Shown: one piece after another, positions 33,424-45,917 of the stretch
Layout of the letters: every line of letters starts with the position of its first letter
Numbering within the stretch: the stretch's first letter is position 1
Assembly: GCF_000429645.1 (NCBI RefSeq)
Contig: NZ_KE386935.1
Span: forward strand, 56,402 to 120,401
Direction of reading: 5' to 3'
DNA: 64,000 bases
From: Niveispirillum irakense DSM 11586
GTDB taxonomy: Bacteria; Pseudomonadota; Alphaproteobacteria; Azospirillales; Azospirillaceae
Translations under genes and position numbers: made by a program
Notes under the pieces: model-generated
Told to the model about the DNA's origin: nothing
What the model saw: only the letters and a program-made list of their open reading frames with translations
Database searches by the model: none

Positions 33424-35706
33424 TCAGAAGCGGTAGCGCGCCCGCACGTCCCAGGTCATGGGCTGGTTCAGGAAGATGGAACTGGCGGACAGGAAGGACA
33501 CTTTGTAATTCTGGCCCGTGCAGTTCTTGCAGCCGACCGAAAGCGTCAGGTCCGGATAGGCGGAAGGCTCGAATGCCAGGCTGGCATTCCACAGCATCTG
33601 GTGGCCCGTCCAGGACCCGTCGGTGCTGTCTGTATTGCCCGCATTGCCGATGGCGTAACCATTATTATAGTCGAAGCCGACCGTCGGCCGGAAAGCCCCG
33701 GCATCGGTATCGATCTCATAGGTGGCCGACAGGATGCCGGAGAAGTCCGGCGCACGCACCGGCCGGGCAATCCGGCCCTTGGCATCCACGAAACCACGGT
33801 TACAATTCGCCGCCACGCCCGTGGCATTGCCCGACGCCAGGGCCGCCTGACAATTGGCGATCTGGATTTCCACATCCTCGGAAATGTCGATATAGCGGGC
33901 GTGCTGCACCCCGATGGAGCCATTGATGGTCAGGCCGCGGATCGGCATCCACAGCGCTTCCAACTCACCACCATAGTTGCGCAGACCCGCTGGGTTGGTG
34001 GTGGTGAAGATACGCTGCCCCTGCGCCGTGGTGTAGGCGGCGGAGATCTGCACATCCTCCGCCTCGCTATAGAAGGCGGTGGCGTTCAGGCGCAGGGTCC
34101 GGTTCAGCAGGTCGGCACGCATGCCGATTTCCTCCGACCAGACCTTTTCCGGCTTGAAGTCGAAGAACAGGTTGTTGGACAGCGCACGGCCATTCCACCC
34201 GCCGGACTTCTCACCCCGCGTGGCCGATGCATAGACCATGATGTCGGGATTGATCTGATAGGACAGGGCAAAGCGCGGGGTGATGAAGCTGTTCTTCAGC
34301 TTGGTCGGGATGCCCGACGCTTCGATCAGATCGGTATCCAGCACGGGGCCTCGGGCGCCCGCGTTGGTCTGCACATCCAGATCCTTCACCTCCCGCGACA
34401 GGCGCAGGCCGACCGTGGCCGTCAGGGCGTCGGTCAGCTTGTAATCACCCTGGGCATAGGCGGCATAGGAGTCCAGATCGTTGCGGATGGTGCGGTCACC
34501 GCTGACGGTGAAGCCCGTCGCCGTGCCGACACCGGTGCCCAGATCGGTCTTGTTATCCTCATGCAGGTAATAAAGGCCGGCCGTATAGTTCAGCCGGTCA
34601 TCCATGGTCAGGCCGTTCAGCTTGAACTCCTGCGAGAACTGCTTGTGCCGGCCGTAATTCAGGATCGGGGAGACGCCGGTGGTGATCGGGTTCGGGGCCG
34701 CCGGATTGCTGTCGATATAATAGCGCTGGGTGGTGTCGCGGTAACCGGTGATGGAATTGACCGTCAACCCATCCGCTTCCCAGCCGATATTGGCCGCCAG
34801 TGACCAGTTCTTGGTCTCGTTGCCCGGCTTGTTGTTCGCCTTGGACCCGGTGAAATAATTGGACAGCGACCCCTGCACGATGCCCAGCGTGGACACGCGC
34901 TTGCCCGTGGCCGGATCGACGCGGTTGATCAGGTTGGAGGCTTCCTGATCGACATAATCACCCGACAGGTCGATGGTCAGCGCATCGGTCGGCAGCAGGC
35001 GCACGGCCCCGCGCACGCCATAGGCGTCCGTGCCGTTCAACTTGTTGCCAGTGGAAAGCTGGGTGACATAGCCATCGCTATGGGTGCGATAGGCGGTGAT
35101 CTTGGTCAGCACCTTATCCGACAGCGGCGCGTCCAGGCTGGCCCGCACATCGATGGACCCGAAGCGCCCGGCCCCGGCTTCCAGATAGCCACCGGCTTGG
35201 GTGGATGGCTTCTTCATGATGACATTGATGGCACCGCCGGTGGTGTTGCGGCCGAACAGGGTGCCCTGCGGCCCGCGCATCACCTCGATCCGCTCCACAT
35301 CGAACAGGCCGAAATTATTGGCGTTCTGACGAGAGATATAGATGTCGTCGACATAGGTGCCGACCGGCACATCCTGCGTGGCGATGGATTCCGTATTGCC
35401 GATGCCACGGATGTAATAGGTGTTGGAACTGCCCAGGCCGACATTATTGTTGCCGACAAGGTTGGGGATTTCCCGGATCAGGTCGATCGTGTCGCGGATC
35501 TGCTTATTCTCCAGATCAGCCGCCCCCAGGGAGGAGACGGCGATCGGCACGTCCTGCAGGTTCTGCAGGCGGCGCTGTGCGGAGACGACGATCTCCTCAA
35601 GCTGGATGACCTCACCGGCCGACGCTGATGATTGCGCCATGGCCGATGATGCCCCCAGGGCGCTCACCAGGGTCAGTGCTGCTGTTCCCAGAATTCTGGC
35701 CTTCAT
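33424..35706 (-). CDS. TonB-dependent receptor linked to the LysR/MFS cluster
   Basis: A 760-residue outer-membrane transporter. The signal peptide ends at SAMAQS (about residue 25). A TonB-box-like LEEIVVSAQRR is followed by the plug (NLQDVPIAVSSLGAADLEN, EVMRGPQGTLFGRNTTGGAINV). The barrel ends in an aromatic residue (ARYRF). This plug pattern is common in sphingomonad and caulobacter receptors for diverse organic compounds. The ATG at 35706 has AGGGAA about eight bases upstream. It lies 64 bases after the cupin gene on the same strand, so it may be the last gene of the MFS-VOC-methyltransferase operon. No Fur-like box is seen upstream. Confidence 0.9.
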   Translation of the reverse strand: MKARILGTAALTLVSALGASSAMAQSSASAGEVIQLEEIVVSAQRRLQNLQDVPIAVSSLGAADLENKQIRDTIDLIREIPNLVGNNNVGLGSSNTYYIRGIGNTESIATQDVPVGTYVDDIYISRQNANNFGLFDVERIEVMRGPQGTLFGRNTTGGAINVIMKKPSTQAGGYLEAGAGRFGSIDVRASLDAPLSDKVLTKITAYRTHSDGYVTQLSTGNKLNGTDAYGVRGAVRLLPTDALTIDLSGDYVDQEASNLINRVDPATGKRVSTLGIVQGSLSNYFTGSKANNKPGNETKNWSLAANIGWEADGLTVNSITGYRDTTQRYYIDSNPAAPNPITTGVSPILNYGRHKQFSQEFKLNGLTMDDRLNYTAGLYYLHEDNKTDLGTGVGTATGFTVSGDRTIRNDLDSYAAYAQGDYKLTDALTATVGLRLSREVKDLDVQTNAGARGPVLDTDLIEASGIPTKLKNSFITPRFALSYQINPDIMVYASATRGEKSGGWNGRALSNNLFFDFKPEKVWSEEIGMRADLLNRTLRLNATAFYSEAEDVQISAAYTTAQGQRIFTTTNPAGLRNYGGELEALWMPIRGLTINGSIGVQHARYIDISEDVEIQIANCQAALASGNATGVAANCNRGFVDAKGRIARPVRAPDFSGILSATYEIDTDAGAFRPTVGFDYNNGYAIGNAGNTDSTDGSWTGHQMLWNASLAFEPSAYPDLTLSVGCKNCTGQNYKVSFLSASSIFLNQPMTWDVRARYRF

Positions 35707-35770
35707 CTCGATATTCCCTGTTCTGTTCATTGATGATGGTGATGGCGTTTTCGCCTTTTCTCACCGTGAC

Positions 35771-36595
35771 TTACCACGCAAGCGGGACGCCCGGCACCTC
35801 GCCCCGGCAGGCCTCCAGCTCTGGTGGCAGCACCGGGTCATAAGGCGGCCACCATTGGAAAGGCCGGTCGGGGGGGACATAGTTGGTGGACAGGCCCCCG
35901 CCCTTGGTCCGGAAGAAATACAGATTGCCGGTCAGCGTGCCGTAGGGCCCGTGGGGGATCTCCGGCGGCCGCCAGAAATAGGCACCCGGCCGCATCACGC
36001 CGCGATTGCCATGCACCTCCCCACCCAGCAGGTACATTTCTTCCACCGTCGGGTGGACCTCCGACCGTTCCGCCCAGCGCACCGGCAGCGTGCCCAACAG
36101 CCATGTGGCATCCCCCGTCGCCGGGTCGTTGAACAACAGTTTGCGGCCGGCACCGGGCGGGAATTCCGGATGGAAATTGCCGGTATAGGGCACCTGATAC
36201 CCATCCAACCGCACCACCAGCCGGGCGGGATTATAATCGGCAACGGGTGCCGCCTGCCGGGGGTCGGCGGCCACGAAGGTCAGCACCACGGCGCCCTTCG
36301 GGCTGGTCAGCGCGCCGCGCCGATATCCCGCCGGCAGGTGCGCATAGCCAAGATGGCCATATTCCTGCCCGTCGATGGTCAGGCCGCCATCGATCACCAG
36401 AAACTCCTCATCCACGCACAGGTCAGCGGCGGGGATGCTATAGCCGGCGGGATAGCGGACCAGCAGGCTGGCGGCACCATCGTCCGGATCCCGGCTCAGC
36501 ATCCGCACTTCCACCCCTGGCCGCAGACCCCAAAGATCATGCGCCTGCCAGGGAATATGCTGTGACTGAACGAACTCTACCCAGGGGCGTGCCAA
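35771..36595 (-). CDS. Double cupin-fold protein, function unknown
   Basis: A 274-residue protein with two cupin-like beta-sandwich halves. The second half keeps possible metal ligands: His181 and Glu185/Glu186 in EVHPTVEEMYLLGG and His215 in PPEIPHGPYG. The first half has only acidic residues at the matching place (AADLCVDEEFLVIDGG), so one metal site at most is likely. The start is TTG, supported by AGGAG seven bases upstream (no ATG fits). It follows the small protein gene by ten bases. A dioxygenase, isomerase or binding role cannot be separated from the sequence. Confidence 0.75.
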   Translation of the reverse strand: MARPWVEFVQSQHIPWQAHDLWGLRPGVEVRMLSRDPDDGAASLLVRYPAGYSIPAADLCVDEEFLVIDGGLTIDGQEYGHLGYAHLPAGYRRGALTSPKGAVVLTFVAADPRQAAPVADYNPARLVVRLDGYQVPYTGNFHPEFPPGAGRKLLFNDPATGDATWLLGTLPVRWAERSEVHPTVEEMYLLGGEVHGNRGVMRPGAYFWRPPEIPHGPYGTLTGNLYFFRTKGGGLSTNYVPPDRPFQWWPPYDPVLPPELEACRGEVPGVPLAW

Positions 36596-36605
36596 GGTCA
36601 GGCTC

Positions 36606-36917
36606 CTACTTCGACGAGGGGGAGGGGTGGGAGGCGGACAGATCGTTGCGCAAGGGCGCGCGCGGGTCGTCGCTGTCGCCCAGGACGCGCATCAGCTTGC
36701 GCATGGCGGTTTCCAGTTCCGCCCGCGCACCGGCCAGCAAGTCGTCATCGCCGGCCAGGGCATCGGTGGCACCGGGCGCCAGCGCCCCGCTGCGCACCAG
36801 CGCCATTTCCAGCGCCAGACGGCGGGTGCGCTCAACATGAAGCTGGGAGGCCAGTTCGAACAGCAGCCCGGTCAGCCGGGCACTATCCGGTTCCATCGGC
36901 GGTAATGTCGGGGTCAT
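36606..36917 (-). CDS. Small helical acidic protein, unknown
   Basis: A 103-residue soluble protein I do not recognise. It is predicted helical with heptad-like spacing (ARLTGLLFELASQLHVERTRRLALEMALV), and a Gly/Ala/Asp-rich middle leads to a second helix (AGARAELETAMRKLMRVLG). It overlaps the methyltransferase stop by ATGA and has GGAGAA upstream, so it is translated as part of the operon and is likely real. A partner or subunit role for one of the adjacent enzymes is the simplest guess. Confidence 0.6.
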   Translation of the reverse strand: MTPTLPPMEPDSARLTGLLFELASQLHVERTRRLALEMALVRSGALAPGATDALAGDDDLLAGARAELETAMRKLMRVLGDSDDPRAPLRNDLSASHPSPSSK

Positions 36918-37963
36918 TGCGGCTTCTCCGCTTCCAGGACGGCCCAGGGGAAGTGCCATTCATCGCGCCGGGGCCAGGACAGGCTGTCCAGCCGGCCCAC
37001 CGACCGCTCGTCAAAGGCGACCCAGCGGGCATTCACCAGCCCGGCGGCAGCCGCCATGGCAGGCAGATCGGCGGCGATCATCGGCGGCAGGAACGGCTCG
37101 TTATTGCGCGCGCCATGTTCGATCATCGCCAGATCACGCAAGCCATCGCCGGTGCGCTGGAAATCCAGGAAGCGCAGCACCCCGCCCGGTGCCAGCAGCC
37201 GGGACGCCTCCGCGAAGATGGCGGGCAGCACATCAGCCGGCACCTCATGCACAAACATGGTGGAGGTCACCAGATCGACACTGCCGGCTTCCATACCCGT
37301 GGCGACGGCATCGGCCTGCCGGAAGCGGACGGCGAGATTGCGCTGGCTGGCCCGGCGTGCCGCCAGTTCCAGACAGGGCAGCGCCAGATCGACGCCGATC
37401 ACCTCGGCCTCTGGAAAAGCCTGTTTCAGCGGCCAGGCGGATTTGCCGAAGCCGCAGCCCATATCGACAATGCGGCGATAGGGGTGGGCCGGCACCGCTG
37501 TTTCCACGAACAGGCGGTGGAAACCGTAATCATCATTCTCGCCCAGCATCACCAGCCGGGCCCCCATCTCATAAACCCGGCCCGCCAGTTCATGCGACCA
37601 GACACCGCCGGGCTGCAAATGGATGTCCCAGTCCGTGTACCAGGTGGGCAGCACCAGATCGGGGTCGGGCTCCACGCTGGCCGGGCCATCGGGCGCGGCG
37701 GGCAGCGGCCCTTCCCGCGTCACCGCATCGGACACGGCCCGCCACAGCATCTTCTGCGACCCCCGCTCCAGCCAGGAAAACCAGGGATATGTCGGCAAGC
37801 CATGGACCAGCGGGGCCAGACCGGCAGCATCATTCACCGGCGGCGGGGGCGGGTCGATGGCATCGAAATCCGCACGCAGACGGGGATAGACGGTTGCGGC
37901 CCAGTGACGGCGCAAACTCAAGACGAAATCCAGGCTGGCCCGGTCGTCAATCGACAGTGCCAT
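36914..37963 (-). CDS. Class I SAM-dependent methyltransferase
   Basis: A 349-residue enzyme whose SAM-binding glycine motif is RRIVDMGCGFGKSAW (about 163-177), with the acidic end of strand two in VIGVDLALPCLEL. About 150 residues precede the Rossmann fold, which is longer than minimal methyltransferases and could be a substrate-binding cap. AAGGAG lies eight bases before the ATG. It lies between the VOC protein (39-base gap) and the small helical protein (ATGA overlap). The acceptor, whether O, N or C on a small molecule, is not readable. Confidence 0.83.
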   Translation of the reverse strand: MALSIDDRASLDFVLSLRRHWAATVYPRLRADFDAIDPPPPPVNDAAGLAPLVHGLPTYPWFSWLERGSQKMLWRAVSDAVTREGPLPAAPDGPASVEPDPDLVLPTWYTDWDIHLQPGGVWSHELAGRVYEMGARLVMLGENDDYGFHRLFVETAVPAHPYRRIVDMGCGFGKSAWPLKQAFPEAEVIGVDLALPCLELAARRASQRNLAVRFRQADAVATGMEAGSVDLVTSTMFVHEVPADVLPAIFAEASRLLAPGGVLRFLDFQRTGDGLRDLAMIEHGARNNEPFLPPMIAADLPAMAAAAGLVNARWVAFDERSVGRLDSLSWPRRDEWHFPWAVLEAEKPQ

Positions 37964-38002
37964 GGTTCAGCTCCTTGATCCTAAAGGGCGTCCAGGGGCC
38001 GG

Positions 38003-38890
38003 TCAGGCCGGCCCGATCAACTCAATCCATTCACCCGCCGCACCGCGCAGGCAGGCACTGGTGCCACCACCGGGCAGCAGGGCCGGCACCGTCGCCAGCG
38101 CATCCAGCAGGCCCGGATCATCCATATCGAAACTCACCATCGCCATGCCGGGCGGCAACTCCCCCTCCGGCCGGGCACGGGGCCTAGTCACATCGGGATA
38201 GGCATCCAGTTCGATCAGCGTGCCCTGGGGCAGCTTGATCAGCCCGTGCGCATGTTCGGTTTCCGGCGGCAGGTTGTTGGCCCAGGAGATCACCTGCACC
38301 AGGGTGGAAACGGGCGGGTCGATTTCATTGCCGAAGGTGCCATAGGTGGCGAACATTGCCGGCAGATCAGCCCCACCGGCCACGACGATGAAGACATGGC
38401 CGACAAAACCCGCCGCCTGCGCCAGATCCAGCCCGCTGCCGTCCCCGACCTGGGTGAAGTAAAGGCATTCCCCCGCCGGGCCCAGCACCTGCATCGCCCG
38501 GATCATGGGGAAGCGCTGCAGGCTTTTCGGCGGGCCGATGATGCGAAAGCAGGTACCGTCCAGCCGGGCCGCCAGATCATCCACCGCCTGGACCACGATT
38601 TCCGTGGCGTTCCAGCCATGGGTGGTCAGGGCCTGCCAGCCGGCGGCGGCATTGCTTTGCACAAAGCGCAGCCAGACCGGGGTGCCGCAGGAGGGCGCCA
38701 GGGTGAGATAAGCGCGGCCTGCCATGGCAGGGGCAGCCCAGCCGGCGGCGGTGGCCGGCGGCACTGTCCCCTCCGCTACCACCCGATAGCCCAGGATATC
38801 GCCATAGGCAGCGCGGATCACGGACAGGTCAGGCACCACGTGGGTGACGGCGCGGATGGTGCCCAGATGGGGACGGATGGGATCAGCCAT
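38003..38890 (-). CDS. VOC-superfamily protein (glyoxalase/dioxygenase fold)
   Basis: A 295-residue protein with repeated beta-alpha-beta-beta-beta modules of the vicinal oxygen chelate fold. The first module opens with IRAVTHVVPDLSVIRAAYGDILGYRVV; a second is near 140-210 (FPMIRAMQVLGPAGECLYFTQVGDG). Members are ring-cleaving dioxygenases, glyoxalases or resistance proteins. His in THVV and Glu in GECLYF could serve as metal ligands. The ATG at 38890 lies inside the end of the MFS gene (8-base overlap). GTG 38896 is an alternative start. Confidence 0.8.
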   Translation of the reverse strand: MADPIRPHLGTIRAVTHVVPDLSVIRAAYGDILGYRVVAEGTVPPATAAGWAAPAMAGRAYLTLAPSCGTPVWLRFVQSNAAAGWQALTTHGWNATEIVVQAVDDLAARLDGTCFRIIGPPKSLQRFPMIRAMQVLGPAGECLYFTQVGDGSGLDLAQAAGFVGHVFIVVAGGADLPAMFATYGTFGNEIDPPVSTLVQVISWANNLPPETEHAHGLIKLPQGTLIELDAYPDVTRPRARPEGELPPGMAMVSFDMDDPGLLDALATVPALLPGGGTSACLRGAAGEWIELIGPA

Positions 38891-40274
38891 GCCCACGATC
38901 CTCCTCGCCGATCATCCGTTCCACCGCTTCCACGCCCCGGCGATAGGCCGACAGGCCCAGGGAGACGATGATCAGGGCCGCGCCACCGACGGTGGCCGCC
39001 TCGATGGTCATGGCCCAGCCCAGCTTGGCGGGATCGCCGAACATGTCGGTCATCCAGCCCACGGGCGGCGGGCCGATCAACTGGCCGGAGATGGAGATCA
39101 CCAGATAATAGATCGCCGTCGCCTGCGACTTGATCTGCCCCGGCGCAATCAGGCTGAGGGAGGCCGGACCCGCCGCCGCCGCCATGGCCTGACCGACAAA
39201 GGCGAAGAACAGGGCAACAATCGCCAGGCTGGCCGTGGGCATGATGGGATAGGCGGCAAAGCCCGGCACCGCGACGAACAGCCCGCACAGCAGGGCGCGC
39301 ATCGTGGCGTCCTTGCGGCCCTGCTTGACCCAGCGGTTGGTCAGCCAGATGCCGATCACCGTGCCGATCGGCCCGCCGGTCAGGAACAGCACGCCGGTGG
39401 CGATGCCGACATCGCGCACATTCCAGCCGAAGCTGCGCTCAAACAGGCTGGCATTCCAGAAAGCCAGCGACCCCATGGTGACAACCGCCGCCGACCCGAC
39501 AAACAGCACACCAAAGGTCCGCCAGCGGGCGCGGATGAAGCGCAGCGCCTGGGGAATGGAGGCCTTTTCGCCCGTCAGTCCGGATTCCGCATCCACGGCC
39601 CGTTCCCGGCGCGGCGGATCGGTGAAGCTGAACATCAGCGCCGCCAGGATCAGGCCCGGCAGGCCCACGACCAGGAAGCTCATCTGCCAGGGCTTCAATT
39701 CCCCCAGCAGCGGCACCACCACCCCCGGCAGCCCGGTGATGGCATGCACCAGCGGCCCACCCAGCAGGAAGGCAGCACCCGCCCCCAGAAAGGTGCCGGA
39801 CATGAAGACCGACAAGGCACGCGCCCGCTTTTCCCGCGGGAACCGGTCGCTGATCAAAGACACGGTGCAAGGCGCCAGCGCCGCCTCCCCCAGCCCCACT
39901 CCCAGGCGGGTGGCAAACAGGGCGGGGAAGCCTTTGGCCATGCTGGCCAGCGCCGTCATGGAACACCAGATGGTGATGCCGGCTGCCAGGATGCCGCGCC
40001 GGCTGTAGCGGTCGGCCATCCAGCCGATGGGCAGGCCCATCAGCACATAAAAAACCCCGAAGGCCGGGCCCAGCAACAGGCCAACCTGAAAATCCGTCAG
40101 CCCCAGATCAGCCTTGATCGGGCCGATCAGCAGGCTGGGCAGGAAACGATCAATGTAGGAAACGATTTGCGCTGCTGTGAGCAGGATTACCATATACCAA
40201 CCGGATCGGAGCGCCGTGCGCATCCGTTCAATCTGGCCCTGACCCGTCTCACCTGTTCTTAGGGCACTCGTCAT
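38883..40274 (-). CDS. Major facilitator superfamily transporter
   Basis: A 463-residue membrane transporter with about twelve helices and a central cytoplasmic loop. The family motif A region is GWMADRYSRRGILAAG between helices 2 and 3. The opening VILLTAAQIVSYIDRFLPSLLIGPIK resembles the anion:cation symporter/hexuronate-phthalate group, which imports organic acids and aromatic compounds. AAAGGAG precedes the ATG. It is the first gene of the operon and diverges from LysR across 112 bases with an inverted repeat, so it is the most direct LysR target. Confidence 0.9.
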   Translation of the reverse strand: MTSALRTGETGQGQIERMRTALRSGWYMVILLTAAQIVSYIDRFLPSLLIGPIKADLGLTDFQVGLLLGPAFGVFYVLMGLPIGWMADRYSRRGILAAGITIWCSMTALASMAKGFPALFATRLGVGLGEAALAPCTVSLISDRFPREKRARALSVFMSGTFLGAGAAFLLGGPLVHAITGLPGVVVPLLGELKPWQMSFLVVGLPGLILAALMFSFTDPPRRERAVDAESGLTGEKASIPQALRFIRARWRTFGVLFVGSAAVVTMGSLAFWNASLFERSFGWNVRDVGIATGVLFLTGGPIGTVIGIWLTNRWVKQGRKDATMRALLCGLFVAVPGFAAYPIMPTASLAIVALFFAFVGQAMAAAAGPASLSLIAPGQIKSQATAIYYLVISISGQLIGPPPVGWMTDMFGDPAKLGWAMTIEAATVGGAALIIVSLGLSAYRRGVEAVERMIGEEDRGHG

Positions 40275-40353
40275 TGGCGTGCTCCTTTGATTTGTTAAGG
40301 GGTAGCGTCAGGGAAACGGGCCGTCATGACAAACGATATGATTTGACCTATTC

Positions 40354-40370
40354 TGTGAATAATCCTCACA
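40354..40370. promoter_or_regulatory. Inverted repeat in the LysR/MFS divergent promoter
   Basis: TGTGA (40354-40358), seven bases, TCACA (40366-40370). The site lies 16 bases before the chosen LysR start and about 80 before the MFS start. It fits a LysR-type recognition site (T-N11-A core with palindromic flanks), and a CRP/FNR-type match is weaker because the spacer is seven rather than six. Confidence 0.45.
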
Positions 40371-40386
40371 TATGGCGGGGCACCCG

Positions 40387-41304
40387 ATGCAGAACCTTCC
40401 GTCCATCCAGACCCTGCGCGCGCTGGACAGTGCCGCCACCCACGGCAGCTATTCCGCAGCGGCGGACGAATTGGGGCTGACCCATGGCGCCATCAGCCAC
40501 CGGATACGGGAATTGGAGGAACGGCTGGGCCTGACCCTGTTCCGCCGGGTGGGGCGCGGCATGGTGCCAACGCGCGAAGCCGTGACCCTGCTGGCCCATG
40601 TGCGTCAGGCCCTGGCGATCCTGGAACGCGCCTTCCCCAACCAGGGCCGGACCGACGGCGGGCAAAAGAAACTGGTCATCTCCATCCACCCCGCACTCGC
40701 CACCCGCTGGCTGTTGCCACGGCTGGGCGGCTTCACGCGCGAGACGCCGGATATCGCCGTGGATATCCGTTCCACCGCCGATCTGGAGGAGTTTCTGGTG
40801 CGGGGCATCGACCTTGCCATCCGCTATGGCGCCGGCGATTGGCCCAACGCCGTCAGCCAGCGTCTGGGGGGAGAGATTTTCTATCCGGTCTGCACGCCCG
40901 ACTATCGCGACCGGCTGGGCCTGACAGTGCCGGAGGATCTCAACCGCTGCACCATCCTGCACCATGGCTGGCAAAGCTGGTCGCCCTGGCTGCGCGCCGC
41001 CGGCCTGCGTTTGCAGGAACCAGCCGGCGGCATCACGCTTTCCGATTCATCCATGCTGGTTGAAGTCGCCAGCAGCGGCCAGGGGGTGGCCCTGGCCGGC
41101 AGCCTGATGGTGCAGGAGGAAATCAAGCGCGGCCGGCTGGTCCGCCTGTTCGATATCGAGGTGGAGGATATTTACGGCTATTACCTTGTCTGGCAGGCGG
41201 GCACGGCGCTCAGCGCCGGCGCCCTGGCCTTCCGGTCCTGGGTGACAGGCTGTTTCATGGAAACCATGGCCGAAATCCGGGGAGAGGGGCGGGTCATTGC
41301 GTGA
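40387..41304 (+). CDS. LysR-family regulator, GcvA-like
   Basis: A 305-residue LysR-type regulator. The winged HTH covers about 5-63 (LPSIQTLRALDSAATHGSYSAAADELGLTHGAISHRIRELEERLGLTLFRR). The ligand-binding domain follows, with ISIHPALATRWLLPRLGGF and the GcvA-like IDLAIRYGAGDWP. I chose ATG 40387 (GGCGGGG upstream, canonical N-terminus); ATG 40372 adds five residues and abuts the inverted repeat. It diverges from the MFS-VOC-methyltransferase operon and is presumably its ligand-responsive regulator. The inducer is unknown. Confidence 0.9.
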   Translation: MQNLPSIQTLRALDSAATHGSYSAAADELGLTHGAISHRIRELEERLGLTLFRRVGRGMVPTREAVTLLAHVRQALAILERAFPNQGRTDGGQKKLVISIHPALATRWLLPRLGGFTRETPDIAVDIRSTADLEEFLVRGIDLAIRYGAGDWPNAVSQRLGGEIFYPVCTPDYRDRLGLTVPEDLNRCTILHHGWQSWSPWLRAAGLRLQEPAGGITLSDSSMLVEVASSGQGVALAGSLMVQEEIKRGRLVRLFDIEVEDIYGYYLVWQAGTALSAGALAFRSWVTGCFMETMAEIRGEGRVIA

Positions 41305-41331
41305 CGCATCCCCTTCCCCACCTTGTCATCC

Positions 41332-44742
<3,411 letters not shown>

Positions 44743-44810
44743 TCAAAACGGAAAAATGGCCGCTTCACGTTTATGAAAGGCGGGGCGGTGTGGCAGAGGG
44801 GGATCATCGG

Positions 44811-45851
44811 ATGAAGATTGGAAAATTGCTGCTGACCGCCCTGCTGGGCGCCGCCTGTACTGCCGGCATTGCCAATGCGGCGGCGGCACGCTCGCAGATC
44901 CGGATCGTCGGCTCCTCCACTGTCTTTCCTTTCACCGCCACGGTGGTGGAACGGTTCAGCTACGCCACCCCCTTCTCCGCGCCCATCCTGGAAGCAACCG
45001 GCACCGGCGGCGGGATCAAGCTGTTCTGCTCCGGTGTCGGGCTGGGCTTCCCCGATGCGGTCGGCGCCTCGCGCACCATGAAGGCATCGGAATTCGACCT
45101 CTGCCAGAAAAACGGGGTGGAGCAGATCACCGCCCTCAATATCGGCTATGACGGGCTGACCCTCTCGCAATCCAAGCAGGGCATTCCGGTCAATCTCACC
45201 AAGACCCAGCTTTTCCAGGCCCTGGCGAAAGAGGTGGAGGTGGAGGGCAAGATTGTCCCCAACCCCTATCAGCGCTGGTCGGACATCGACCCGGCCCTGC
45301 CCGCCAATGTGATTGAGGTGCTGGGCCCGCCGCCGACATCGGGCACCCGCGATGCCTGGGTGGAACTGGTGATGGAAGAAGGGTGCAAGCAGTTTCCCGC
45401 CATCAAGGCGCTGGAAAAGCCGCGCCATGATGCTGTCTGCAAGACGATGCGCGAAGATGGCCGCTTTGTGGAAGCTGGCGAAAACGACAATCTGATCGTG
45501 CAGCGGCTGGAGCATAACCCGAAGGCGTTCGGCATCTTCGGCTACAGCTTCCTGGAAGAAAATATGGATAAGCTGCGCGGCACCAGCATCGACGGGGTAG
45601 AGCCGACCTATGAGGCGATTGCCGAACAGCGCTATACCGTGTCACGCGGCATGTATGTCTATTTCAAGAAGCAGCATATGGGCTTCATCCCCGGCCTGAA
45701 GGAATTCCTGGCCGAATATGCGTCCGAACGCGCCATGGGGGATGAAGGATATCTCTCCGACAAGGGTTTGATCCCCCTGCCTGATCAGCAACGGGATGCC
45801 GCGGAGAAAGCGGCCATTTCCCTGACCGCCATGGCCCGCCCGGCACGCTGA
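44811..45851 (+). CDS. PstS-like phosphate-binding periplasmic protein
   Basis: A 346-residue extracytoplasmic binding protein of the PBP-like/PstS family. The signal peptide ends near IANA (about residue 23). The phosphate-contacting loop is RIVGSSTVFPFTATV (about 31-45), with a later GPPPTSGTRDAWVEL (Ser-Gly-Thr-Arg) loop as in PstS. GAGGGGG precedes ATG 44811. PstC, PstA and PstB are not nearby, so this is an orphan binding protein that may serve a distant Pst transporter or act in phosphate sensing. The Pho-box-like site upstream supports the phosphate assignment. Confidence 0.85.
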   Translation: MKIGKLLLTALLGAACTAGIANAAAARSQIRIVGSSTVFPFTATVVERFSYATPFSAPILEATGTGGGIKLFCSGVGLGFPDAVGASRTMKASEFDLCQKNGVEQITALNIGYDGLTLSQSKQGIPVNLTKTQLFQALAKEVEVEGKIVPNPYQRWSDIDPALPANVIEVLGPPPTSGTRDAWVELVMEEGCKQFPAIKALEKPRHDAVCKTMREDGRFVEAGENDNLIVQRLEHNPKAFGIFGYSFLEENMDKLRGTSIDGVEPTYEAIAEQRYTVSRGMYVYFKKQHMGFIPGLKEFLAEYASERAMGDEGYLSDKGLIPLPDQQRDAAEKAAISLTAMARPAR

Positions 45852-45876
45852 TCATCAGGTTTGAAAGGTCAGGGTA

Positions 45877-45909
45877 GTTCCGGCGGTCATACGTTGCTAC
45901 CACCGGAAC
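45877..45909. terminator. Hairpin between convergent PstS-like and esterase genes
   Basis: GTTCCGGCGGT (45877-45887) and ACCACCGGAAC (45899-45909) pair with one mismatch, and AGGTC/GACCT outside can extend the stem. No T run is present; probably bidirectional. Confidence 0.5.
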
Positions 45910-45917
45910 CGACCTCA

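Noticed and set aside
40354..40370. CRP site in the LysR/MFS promoter
   Set aside because: TGTGA and TCACA are present but separated by seven bases rather than six. It is kept only as a LysR-type inverted repeat.
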